NCBI GenBank assembly: GCA_023439605.1
Contig: JAEXNS010000357.1
Coordinates: 1 to 8,443 of the forward strand
Source of the DNA: Bacillota bacterium
GTDB taxonomy: Bacteria; Bacillota; Clostridia; Oscillospirales; Ruminococcaceae
DNA: 8,443 nt
Direction of reading: 5' to 3'
The position numbers were made by a program, and so were the translations under genes. The notes under the pieces were generated by a model that saw only the letters and a program-made list of their open reading frames with translations, made no database searches and was not told the DNA's origin. The stretch's first letter is position 1. The number at the start of each line of letters is the position of its first letter. Below, in pieces: positions 1 through 7,009 of this stretch.

Positions 1-318
1 TCCACTTTCAATAATACAATCGTTACTATTACAGACGTTCAGGGAAATGCAATTTCATGGGCTAGTGCTGGTGGTTTAGGATTTAGAGGTTCTAGAAAAT
101 CTACTCCTTACGCTGCACAAACTGCTGCTGAAACAGCTGCAAAAGCTGCTATGGAACATGGTTTGAAAATAGTTGAAGTGTATGTTAAAGGTCCTGGATC
201 AGGACGTGAAGCAGCAATTAGAGCTTTGCAAACAGTAGGTCTTGAAGTTAAAATGATCAAGGATGTAACTCCAATTCCTCACAATGGATGCCGTCCTCCA
301 AAAAGAAGACGTGTGTAA
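1..318 (+). CDS. rpsK: 30S ribosomal protein S11 (uS11), 5'-truncated by window edge
   Basis: Frame 1 is open from the first base to TAA at 316-318 and gives the last 105 residues of S11. About 25 N-terminal residues lie outside the window, since the family is usually near 130 residues. Recognisable S11 features are the STFNNT start of the visible part, SWASAGGLGFRGSRKSTPYAA, the VKGPGSGRE glycine-rich loop (residues 62-70 of the fragment) and the basic tail GCRPPKRRRV. S11 is a small-subunit protein of the 30S platform near the mRNA exit/E site and contacts 16S rRNA. It is the first of four alpha-operon genes here. Only 22 bases separate its stop from rpsD, which implies co-transcription. 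Identity is certain; only the start is missing. Confidence 0.98.
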   Translation, partial: STFNNTIVTITDVQGNAISWASAGGLGFRGSRKSTPYAAQTAAETAAKAAMEHGLKIVEVYVKGPGSGREAAIRALQTVGLEVKMIKDVTPIPHNGCRPPKRRRV

Positions 319-340
319 TTATTAACAGGAGGTGTAAATT

Positions 341-937
341 ATGGCGATCAATAGAGAACCAATATTAAAAAGATGTAAATCTTTAGGTATTAGCCCTGCT
401 GTTATGGGTGTTGCTAAAGATACAAAGCGTAATCCAAATGGTAACAGAAGATCAAAAGTTTCTGAATATGGTTTACAATTACGTGAAAAGCAAAAATTAA
501 AATTTATATATGGTGTTTTAGAAAAACAATTCTATCACTATTTTGAAATAGCAGCAAAAATGGAAGGTAAAGCGGGTCATAACTTATTAACATGTCTAGA
601 ATCAAGATTAGACAATGTTGCATTTAGAATGGGCCTTGCTTCAACAAGAAGAGAATCTAGACAATTAGTTTCTCATGGACATTTCACAGTAAATGGACAA
701 AAAGTAGATATTCCTTCTTATAGAGTAAAAATCAATGATGTAATTGCACTATCTGATAGTAGCAAGAGCAGTACAAAATTCAAAGAAATTGTTGAAGTTA
801 CAAATGGCAGAGTAATCCCTCTATGGCTTGAAATGAATAAAGAAGCTAGTACAGCTAAAGTAGTTCGTATGCCTATTAAGGAAGATTTGGACTATGAAAT
901 TGAAGATCAGTTAATAGTTGAGTTGTACTCTAAGTAA
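341..937 (+). CDS. rpsD: 30S ribosomal protein S4 (uS4), zinc-free form
   Basis: This encodes 198 residues, a normal length for S4. S4 is a primary 16S rRNA-binding protein that nucleates assembly of the 30S body and helps form the mRNA entry channel; in several bacteria it also represses its own mRNA. The ATG at 341 is preceded by AGGAGGTG at 327-334, so the start is secure. The N-terminal part (about 1-85) carries SEYGLQLREKQK and KFIYGVLEKQF. The S4 RNA-binding fold starts near residue 88 (ESRLDNVAFRMG, then TRRESRQLVSHGHFTVNG). Only two cysteines occur (C12 and C85), so the four-cysteine N-terminal zinc site of some S4 proteins is absent. It lies between rpsK and rpoA, the arrangement in many Clostridia; in Bacillus subtilis rpsD is located elsewhere. 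Confidence 0.98.
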   Translation: MAINREPILKRCKSLGISPAVMGVAKDTKRNPNGNRRSKVSEYGLQLREKQKLKFIYGVLEKQFYHYFEIAAKMEGKAGHNLLTCLESRLDNVAFRMGLASTRRESRQLVSHGHFTVNGQKVDIPSYRVKINDVIALSDSSKSSTKFKEIVEVTNGRVIPLWLEMNKEASTAKVVRMPIKEDLDYEIEDQLIVELYSK

Positions 938-958
938 TATAATTAGTTTCTGGGTCGG

Positions 959-992
959 CACAATAAAATTAACGATTATTAATGTGATTGTG
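959..992 (+). repeat. Imperfect hairpin in the rpsD-rpoA gap
   Basis: CACAAT at 959-964 pairs with ATTGTG at 987-992, and ATTAA at 968-972 pairs with TTAAT at 979-983. Both arms share one centre, and of the three positions between them (965-967 against 984-986) one also pairs. The result is a stem of about 14 positions with two mismatches and a 6-base loop, ending five bases before the rpoA ribosome binding site (AGGAGGG, 997-1003). No U-run follows, so it is not an intrinsic terminator. It could be an mRNA processing or stability element, or a site that tunes rpoA translation. The stem is AT-rich and chance is possible. Confidence 0.4.
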
Positions 993-1008
993 AAATAGGA
1001 GGGTTTTT

Positions 1009-1962
1009 ATGCTTGAAAAAATAGAAAAACCGGAAATAGAAACAGTCGAGCTTAAAAGTGACGGGAAATATGGTAAATTCGTTTTAGCTCCACTTGAGCG
1101 TGGCTATGGAATTACTTTAGGAAATAGCTTAAGACGAGTATTACTCTCCTCGCTACCCGGAGTTGCTGTTACTTCAGTTAAGATTGATGGAGTACACCAT
1201 GAATTATCTACAATTCCAGGTGTAAAGGAAGACGTTACTGAAATTGTACTTTGCATAAAGGGTTTAACAGCAAAATTGCATGGTGAAGGGCCTAAAACAG
1301 TTTATATAGAAGCAGAAGGCGAATGTGAAGTAACCGCTGGTGATATTAAAACTGATTCAGAAGTGGATATTTTGGATCCAGGAATGCATATTGCTACTTT
1401 AGGTAAAGATGCAAAACTAAGTATGGAACTTGTCTTAGATAGAGGCAGGGGTTATGTATCTGCTGAAAGAAATAAGCAGTTGATAAGTATGCCTATAGAT
1501 GTTATTGCAGTAGATAGTATATACACACCTGTTTTAAAAGTCAACTATCAAGTTGAGGATACTCGTCTTGGTCAAGTTACAGACTTTGATAAGCTTACTT
1601 TAGAAGTATGGACTGATGGTACTATATCTGCTAAAGAAGCCATTTCACAGGCAGCCAATCTCCTCAACGAGCATCTAAAGCTATTCATAGATCTTTCAGA
1701 AGAAGCTAGTATAGCTGAAGTATTAGTTGAAAAAGATGATAAAGGAAAAGAAAAAATCCTTGAGATGACCATTGAGGAACTTGACTTATCGGTACGTTCT
1801 TTCAACTGTTTAAAACGTGCAGGCATAAATACTGTTGATGACTTAATAAATAAGTCAGAAGAAGAAATGATGAAAGTAAGAAATCTAGGTAAAAAATCTT
1901 TTGATGAAGTAAAAGAAAAATTACATTCTTTAGGATTCGACCTTTCGTCTGAAGAAGATTAA
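1009..1962 (+). CDS. rpoA: DNA-directed RNA polymerase subunit alpha
   Basis: This encodes 317 residues, the usual alpha length. Two copies dimerise through the N-terminal domain to scaffold beta and beta' in the core enzyme; the C-terminal domain binds UP-element DNA and activators. The N-terminal domain (about 1-230) contains RGYGITLGNSLRRVLLSSLPG (31-51) and the conserved HHELSTIPGVKEDVTEI stretch (63-79). An acidic, charged linker (about 231-250) leads to the C-terminal domain (about 251-310) with VRSFNCLKRAGI and RNLGKKS. R263 in VRSFNCLK corresponds to E. coli R265, the main DNA minor-groove contact. AGGAGGG at 997-1003 sets the ATG start at 1009. The gene is 71 bases after rpsD and 57 before rplQ and is probably co-transcribed with both. 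Confidence 0.99.
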   Translation: MLEKIEKPEIETVELKSDGKYGKFVLAPLERGYGITLGNSLRRVLLSSLPGVAVTSVKIDGVHHELSTIPGVKEDVTEIVLCIKGLTAKLHGEGPKTVYIEAEGECEVTAGDIKTDSEVDILDPGMHIATLGKDAKLSMELVLDRGRGYVSAERNKQLISMPIDVIAVDSIYTPVLKVNYQVEDTRLGQVTDFDKLTLEVWTDGTISAKEAISQAANLLNEHLKLFIDLSEEASIAEVLVEKDDKGKEKILEMTIEELDLSVRSFNCLKRAGINTVDDLINKSEEEMMKVRNLGKKSFDEVKEKLHSLGFDLSSEED

Positions 1963-2019
1963 TCAAACAAATTATTTAGATATAAATCTGAAAGATTATC
2001 TATAAAGGAGTGAATTTCT

Positions 2020-2361
2020 ATGCCAGGAGCAAGAAAACTAGGAAGAACATCAGACCATAGAAGATCTATGCTTAGAGCTATGGTGACTTATTTACTAGAA
2101 AACGGTAAGATTGAAACTACTGTTACTAGAGCTAAAGAAGTACGTTCTGTTGCTGAAAAAATGATAACTATTGGTAAGAATAATGATCTGCACTCCAAGC
2201 GTCAAGTGTTAGCATATGTAACTAAGGAAAGTGTTACAAAGAAACTTTTTGATGAGATTTCACCAAAATATGCTGATAGAAACGGTGGATATACTCAAAT
2301 AATAAAGATTGGTCCACGTCGTGGAGACGCAGCAGAGATGGCAATTATTAAATTAGTATAG
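2020..2361 (+). CDS. rplQ: 50S ribosomal protein L17 (bL17)
   Basis: This encodes 113 residues, typical for L17 of Bacillota. L17 is a large-subunit protein bound to 23S rRNA near the polypeptide exit tunnel. Family features are the start KLGRTSDHRRSMLRAMVTYLL, the central IETTVTRAKEVRSVAEKMI and the C-terminal YTQIIKIGPRRGDAAEMAIIKL. AAAGGAGTG at 2004-2012 lies just before the ATG at 2020. It is the last gene of the alpha operon: a strong terminator begins ten bases after the stop, and the outer stem of that structure overlaps the TAG at 2359-2361. In many Bacillota the ecfA/ecfT transporter genes, truA, rplM and rpsI follow rplQ; here they do not. Confidence 0.99.
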   Translation: MPGARKLGRTSDHRRSMLRAMVTYLLENGKIETTVTRAKEVRSVAEKMITIGKNNDLHSKRQVLAYVTKESVTKKLFDEISPKYADRNGGYTQIIKIGPRRGDAAEMAIIKLV

Positions 2362-2370
2362 TAAATGATA

Positions 2371-2400
2371 AAAAGAGGATATTCTATATCCTCTTTTTTT
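2371..2400 (+). terminator. Intrinsic terminator of the alpha operon
   Basis: A perfect 12-bp stem (AAAAGAGGATAT at 2371-2382 with ATATCCTCTTTT at 2386-2397) closes a 3-base loop and runs into a T-tract through 2400. A second, outer stem pairs ATAGTAAA at 2358-2365 with TTTACTAT at 2402-2409, so the full structure spans about 2358-2409 and includes the rplQ stop codon. The A-tract on the left arm means it could also stop transcription arriving from the right. It isolates the operon from the downstream gene. Confidence 0.93.
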
Positions 2401-2494
2401 GTTTACTATGAAATAAATTTTAAAAATTCTTCGACTAATTTATGGACAATTTTGAAGTTTATCAATTAGTAATAGGTTGGATTATTGTTGAAAG

Positions 2495-2523
2495 TTGAGT
2501 TTTTTGAGGTAATATGGTATAAT
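2495..2523 (+). promoter_or_regulatory. Sigma-A-type promoter of the metallophosphoesterase-NACHT gene
   Basis: TTGAGT at 2495-2500 and TATAAT at 2518-2523 are separated by 17 bp, and TG at 2515-2516 gives an extended -10. Transcription would begin near 2530, leaving a leader of about 37 nt before the ATG at 2567. The promoter is downstream of the alpha-operon terminator, so the gene appears to be expressed independently. The rest of the 2410-2548 gap is AT-rich, and I see no operator-like palindrome over the promoter and no small gene. Confidence 0.8.
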
Positions 2524-2551
2524 ATATATTAATATTAGAGAAAAAAATGTG

Positions 2552-2560
2552 AAAGGGGGG
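2552..2560 (+). promoter_or_regulatory. Ribosome binding site that fixes the start at 2567
   Basis: AAAGGGGGG at 2552-2560 lies six bases before the ATG at 2567 and is a usable Shine-Dalgarno sequence of unusual all-G form. An in-frame GTG at 2549 would add six residues, but it sits upstream of this site with no ribosome binding site of its own and would place the G-run inside the coding sequence. The ATG at 2567 is therefore preferred, and it also starts the protein directly at the first beta-strand of the phosphoesterase fold. Confidence 0.85.
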
Positions 2561-2566
2561 ATATAT

Positions 2567-5500
2567 ATGAAACTATTATTGATTTCAGATTTACATCTGC
2601 AAGAAGAAAATGATTGGAAAAAAATAAATATAATTTTAGAGTCAATGATAAGATGTGTTAAAAATAAAATGAAGGACAATGAAGAGATTATAGTAATTAC
2701 ATTGGGGGATATAATAGATCAGAGTAAAATAAACGCTTTTGTAGAAGCAAAAATACTGTATAACCAAATTCAGAATAACTTTGAAAATATTAAGTTTAGA
2801 TTTGTTCCAGGAAATCATGAAGTTACAAGTAATTCCACAAGTGAATTAGATGAATTCAATAAGTTTGTTAAAGAATATAGTAATCTAGGTGATTATACAG
2901 ATAAATGTAGTGTTCAGTTTGAGGATATAGAAGGATTTAGAATTCTATATGTTGACTCTACTTTAAGTAGAGATCATAAATCCGCTGGGAAAATAAATGT
3001 AGAGGAGATAAAATCAAAAATAAGTAAAGGAAAAAATATAATCTGTATGCATTATCCTCCATGTGAGCAAGATGGAATAGATAAAAGTATCCCGAACACA
3101 AAAGAATTAATTGGAACAAGAGCGAATTTTATTTTTTATGGTCATCAACATGGATACGTAAAAACACCTGACTTTTTAGCGAAAGATACCGATATACATT
3201 CAATAGGTGCTTTTTTAAAGTATGATCTATCTAATTATGAGTTCGTGTTATTAGATATTTCTGATGGAGGGATTAACTTTGCTTATCGTTATTTATATGT
3301 ATCAGAAGAAAAAATTGTAAGAGATTTATTATATCCTAAAAAAAATAATATTTTTTCTGATAATATAAAAGTAAAATCACCTATACTGTTAGAAAAATCA
3401 GTTTTAAAAAGAAAAATACATTCTGATGATGATAGCGATATTACTTCAGTTTGTGATTATGTTAATAAAAACAATTTGATTATATTAAATGGAGATGCAG
3501 GAAGTGGAAAAACATTTGAACTTAAGCTTATTTATGAAATATATAAAACAGATGATGAGTATTATCCTATATGGATTGAATTAAAAAATACAAACAATGA
3601 GAAATTGAAGGAGTATATTGGATATTGTAAAAAAACTATTGATAGAAAAATCCCACTTTTAATTTTTGATGGTCTTGATGAGATGAAAAATGAAGATATG
3701 AATGTTTTTTTGAGGGACATACAGAGTGCTATTGTTGGAGATGTTGAAATTAAAGTAATTATATCTGAGAGGAGATTTTTGAAAAGAACTTTAGATGGAT
3801 TTGTTAATGGATATCTGAAGGATATAGAGGAACAAGATATAAAAGAATATTTAGAAAATAAAGGTGTTAATGTATATTTATTTTACAATGAACTGCGTAA
3901 ATCCGAATGTATTGAATTGGCCAAAAAACCTTTTTATCTTGTTGAACTAGTACGAATTTTTTTGAGTGAAAAAAGTATCCCTAACAAAATTGATTTATTA
4001 CCAAAGATGATAAAATGTCGTCTTAATTATAGCAATAAAAAACAAAATAATATGTTAACCGATAACGAAGCATCTATATATGTGGATTTGAGAAAAATAT
4101 CTTTTTTTATGCAAACACAACAAAAAAATTACTTAGAGAATTCATACTATACAGATGAAAAGATTTTGAGTGTATATAATCAAAATCTTTTGAAAAATAC
4201 AGGGTTACTAACTGCCTATGATCTTGAAGACGAAACAGTATGGGAGTTTGAGCATAGTATTTTTAAAGAATATTTTGTTGCCGAATATTTAGGAAAGCTT
4301 TCTTTTAAGGATATAATAGAAGTAATTGCGAAATATGATAAATTAAAACCATCATGGTTGAATGTAGTGTCATATTTGTTGCAAATGCAAAATGATGATA
4401 ATCTTTTAAATTGGTTAATTCAAAATGACAAGGATTTTATTTGTGAATTTGAACCTAATAAATTAAAGATAGACAATAGAAACAATGTGTTTAAAGAGGT
4501 TTTTAATGATACGGTTTATACAAAAAAAGTACATATCGATAGAATATATGATGTTACAAAATTAGGACGCTATTTTCAAAGTTATGAAACTATTAGATTT
4601 ATGATTGATAGATTAAAAGAAGATAAAGAAAATCATGCTATATTAAGCATATTAAATATTCTTGTTTATTGTAATGATTTTTATGATAAAGAAGATGAAT
4701 TAAGAAAAATTATATTTGAAAAGATTTTAAGTGATAAAAGTGATGAATATATAATTAGTCTTTATGTTGAACTTTTAATAAAAATATTTATTGGTAACTT
4801 AGATGAAATAACAAATGATGTGTTTGAACTTTTGCATAAAGACAAACGAAGCTATGTTTTTGGAGCTTTGTGTAAATTATTAAATGAAGCAAATGTTGTT
4901 GATGATCATATTGAGTTTATAATAGATTCAATACAAACTAATAAGTCTTTAATTGAATCATCTTATACTAATTATGTAATTAGTGATATTTTAAAAAAAG
5001 TTAAGAGTGTAAACGCAGTTTCAAGGGTCATATTGTTTTGTCGCACAGAAAAAATAATATATCGTATTATGAAATATATTGAAATATTAAAGTATAACTG
5101 CAAAATGGCAATTGAATTATATAAACAAGGAGAAAATGATATTTTATTAGAAATTATAAATTATTTTAAATATTTAGCAATTAATTTCCGTGAGAATGAA
5201 TGTAAAGTATTAAAAGAAATTTTTATTTCTACTAAAATGTTAAAAATTATATTTGGGCGATTAATTAATGATGAATTTAATGATATGGAAATGTTTTATA
5301 CAATTAAGGAAATTATGGATGATTCCTTGTGTGAAAGTTTAATTGAAAAATATTTTAATAGTGATAAAATTGATGATGCGTTTAAGTTGTATGCTAGAAG
5401 ATTACCAAGTGATTCAGAAATATTTAAGAAATTAGATGATGTAGTTTTAAAAAAAGAGGGTAAAAGAATAGAATTAAAGATTGATGGGAATGAAGAGTAT

Positions 5501-6844
5501 AAGAAAAATATTCAAAAATACTTTGATTCTTTATTTGATAAGCAAGTGTTTGGGGACTTAATCAAGGAATTATTAGAATATATTAAGTATGATGATATAA
5601 CTTTTGAACAATTATTTGATTCATCAAATAAAATTTATAATTTTTCGGATGTGCCTAATATACGTGAGGATTTGCAAAAAATCAGAACATCATTATTTCA
5701 TAGCGGTCTTAATAAACAGAGAATAATTGATTTTTTTGAATATATAAATTGGGAACGTTTTTTTGCAATTGAGCTTTATCATATGCTTAATGATTATCAA
5801 AACATACTAATAGATGAAAAACAAGTTGTATTTATTCATAATTTTTTAAACAATCAATTTTCAAATATAGATTTTGAAAACTATAATAAAAATGAAGAAA
5901 TATTTATAATGTATTTAGTTACAATTGCAATTAAAACTGATTTTATTTTTGAAGATAAAAAGTTGATTGAAATGATAACATTTCCAGATGTTTTCTATTT
6001 TATGCATAATTTCGATATATTAAATTTTGTAAAACAAAAAGTAAATGATAAACAAAAGTTAAAAAATAAAATTTTAAAAAATATGAAAAATAAAAAATTA
6101 GAACCATATGCAGCAAGAGAACATATGTTATATTGTTTAGAAAATAATTTGGATGATGTGGTTGATATTGCAGTTGAGATTTTAAAAAACGAAAACGAAG
6201 AAATAGAAATGGCGAAAGATGTGGCTGTTAAGTATCTACAAAAAATTAAAGGTGATAAATTTATAGATAATTTAGTATCTAAAATAAATGATAGAAATTC
6301 ACTTTCTATTCTATCTTATAATCTTAAAACTAATAATACAAAGCTGATAGAAAAGTTGAGAATAGAAAATGAAAATTCAGATGACAAAAAATTATTTTTG
6401 ATAGAATTGATTCATCTAAATAGTAGATATGGTATTGAAAAGTATTTTGAAATAGCAAAGAAAGAAAACAAGCCCATATATTTGGGCGAAAACGATATAA
6501 TTAATAGGAGAATGATAAGGGAAATTGAAAATATTAGTGATATTAAATTAATAGATGTTGTAGCGAAACTTGTTGAGTTATGTTATTCTGTGAATTTCCA
6601 TGATGCAGAAGATTTTGGGCTTAATGAGGCTATTTGGATCGTTGTTAGGAATTTTGTTCAATCGGATAAGTCAATTACTAAAAAAACTTTAACAGAACTT
6701 GTTGAACAAAACCCAGAGAAAAGTAAATTGATTTCTGCTTGCAATTATTATTTAAACATTATTGAAGAAGCAATAATTGATGAAAATGATAGGTGTTGGA
6801 GTGTAGAGGAAACAATTCGATTTTTGAATTCAAAAAGAAATTAA
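2567..6844 (+). CDS. Metallophosphoesterase-NACHT STAND NTPase, putative NLR-like antiphage protein
   Basis: This encodes 1425 residues starting MKLLLISDLHLQ. Residues 1 to about 245 are a calcineurin-like metallophosphoesterase with the full motif set: D8-x-H10, G47-D48-x-x-D51, G82-N83-H84-E85, H162 (MHYPP) and G192-H193-x-H195. The VPGNHE and HYPP contexts resemble class III cyclic-nucleotide phosphodiesterases (CpdA type) more than Mre11/SbcD nucleases. Residues about 300-480 are a NACHT NTPase: Walker A GDAGSGKT (309-316), Walker B PLLIFDGLDE (363-372), and a sensor-like IISERRF (398-404). The winged-helix region ends in FEHSIFKEYFVAEYL (561-575), typical of NACHT proteins. Residues about 580-1425 appear alpha-helical, with no repeat family I can name. 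No signal peptide or membrane segment is evident, so it is probably cytoplasmic. Inferred role: the C-terminal part senses an invader, the NACHT part oligomerises, and the phosphoesterase acts as effector. It is intact, has its own promoter and terminator, and is very AT-rich. Domain calls are firm; defence is inference, and the substrate is unknown. Confidence 0.9.
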   Translation: MKLLLISDLHLQEENDWKKINIILESMIRCVKNKMKDNEEIIVITLGDIIDQSKINAFVEAKILYNQIQNNFENIKFRFVPGNHEVTSNSTSELDEFNKFVKEYSNLGDYTDKCSVQFEDIEGFRILYVDSTLSRDHKSAGKINVEEIKSKISKGKNIICMHYPPCEQDGIDKSIPNTKELIGTRANFIFYGHQHGYVKTPDFLAKDTDIHSIGAFLKYDLSNYEFVLLDISDGGINFAYRYLYVSEEKIVRDLLYPKKNNIFSDNIKVKSPILLEKSVLKRKIHSDDDSDITSVCDYVNKNNLIILNGDAGSGKTFELKLIYEIYKTDDEYYPIWIELKNTNNEKLKEYIGYCKKTIDRKIPLLIFDGLDEMKNEDMNVFLRDIQSAIVGDVEIKVIISERRFLKRTLDGFVNGYLKDIEEQDIKEYLENKGVNVYLFYNELRKSECIELAKKPFYLVELVRIFLSEKSIPNKIDLLPKMIKCRLNYSNKKQNNMLTDNEASIYVDLRKISFFMQTQQKNYLENSYYTDEKILSVYNQNLLKNTGLLTAYDLEDETVWEFEHSIFKEYFVAEYLGKLSFKDIIEVIAKYDKLKPSWLNVVSYLLQMQNDDNLLNWLIQNDKDFICEFEPNKLKIDNRNNVFKEVFNDTVYTKKVHIDRIYDVTKLGRYFQSYETIRFMIDRLKEDKENHAILSILNILVYCNDFYDKEDELRKIIFEKILSDKSDEYIISLYVELLIKIFIGNLDEITNDVFELLHKDKRSYVFGALCKLLNEANVVDDHIEFIIDSIQTNKSLIESSYTNYVISDILKKVKSVNAVSRVILFCRTEKIIYRIMKYIEILKYNCKMAIELYKQGENDILLEIINYFKYLAINFRENECKVLKEIFISTKMLKIIFGRLINDEFNDMEMFYTIKEIMDDSLCESLIEKYFNSDKIDDAFKLYARRLPSDSEIFKKLDDVVLKKEGKRIELKIDGNEEYKKNIQKYFDSLFDKQVFGDLIKELLEYIKYDDITFEQLFDSSNKIYNFSDVPNIREDLQKIRTSLFHSGLNKQRIIDFFEYINWERFFAIELYHMLNDYQNILIDEKQVVFIHNFLNNQFSNIDFENYNKNEEIFIMYLVTIAIKTDFIFEDKKLIEMITFPDVFYFMHNFDILNFVKQKVNDKQKLKNKILKNMKNKKLEPYAAREHMLYCLENNLDDVVDIAVEILKNENEEIEMAKDVAVKYLQKIKGDKFIDNLVSKINDRNSLSILSYNLKTNNTKLIEKLRIENENSDDKKLFLIELIHLNSRYGIEKYFEIAKKENKPIYLGENDIINRRMIREIENISDIKLIDVVAKLVELCYSVNFHDAEDFGLNEAIWIVVRNFVQSDKSITKKTLTELVEQNPEKSKLISACNYYLNIIEEAIIDENDRCWSVEETIRFLNSKRN

Positions 6845-6845
6845 A

Positions 6846-6890
6846 AAAAATGCAATAATCAGTAAATCTAAAGCTGATTATTGCATTTTT
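6846..6890 (+). terminator. Intrinsic terminator after the NACHT gene, probably bidirectional
   Basis: A perfect 17-bp stem (AAAAATGCAATAATCAG at 6846-6862 with its complement at 6874-6890) encloses an 11-base loop. The left arm starts one base after the TAA at 6842-6844 and the right arm ends in five Ts. With an A-run on the left and a T-run on the right it should also work for transcripts coming from the right. It closes the one-gene unit. Confidence 0.88.
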
Positions 6891-6952
6891 AATACACAGT
6901 CTATAAATCTTAAAATCCACAAAAAACCAGCTTTTTTCAATTTCTCTTTTGC

Positions 6953-6981
6953 TTGATTTTAATCACATAAAATGCTATAAT
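6953..6981 (+). promoter_or_regulatory. Sigma-A-type promoter of fhs
   Basis: TTGATT at 6953-6958 and TATAAT at 6976-6981 have a 17-bp spacer, with TG at 6973-6974 forming an extended -10. Transcription would start near 6988, giving a leader of about 140 nt before the fhs ATG. It lies downstream of the NACHT-gene terminator, so fhs has its own transcription start. A second TATAAT at 7086-7091 lacks a convincing -35. Confidence 0.75.
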
Positions 6982-7009
6982 TAAAATATTATTTTATTTC
7001 TACTGATTA

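Noticed and set aside
938..943. TATAAT just after rpsD as an internal promoter for rpoA
   Set aside because: The nearest -35-like sequence (TTGAGT at 918-923) is only 14 bp away and none sits at 16-18 bp, so chance in AT-rich DNA is likelier.
1572..1826. 84-codon open frame on the - strand inside rpoA
   Set aside because: It lies wholly inside the conserved rpoA coding sequence, resembles no known family and is a shadow of the real gene.
2435..2469. CTAATT...AATTAG inverted arms upstream of the NACHT promoter as an operator
   Set aside because: Only six bases pair cleanly across a wide spacer in AT-rich sequence, and they lie upstream of the -35. This is too weak to call.
2549..2566. GTG at 2549 as the start of the NACHT protein
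   Set aside because: It would translate the Shine-Dalgarno G-run itself, has no ribosome binding site upstream, and adds six residues before the natural start of the phosphoesterase fold.
2482..2679. 65-codon open frame on the - strand, rich in Phe and Ile
   Set aside because: It crosses the promoter and 5' end of the NACHT gene. Its hydrophobic look comes from reading AT-rich sequence backwards, and it has no supporting signals.
2567..3301. SbcD/Mre11 nuclease identity for the N-terminal domain
   Set aside because: The shared motifs exist in all metallophosphoesterases. The H162 context (HYPP), the lack of an SbcC partner and the NACHT fusion do not fit SbcD.
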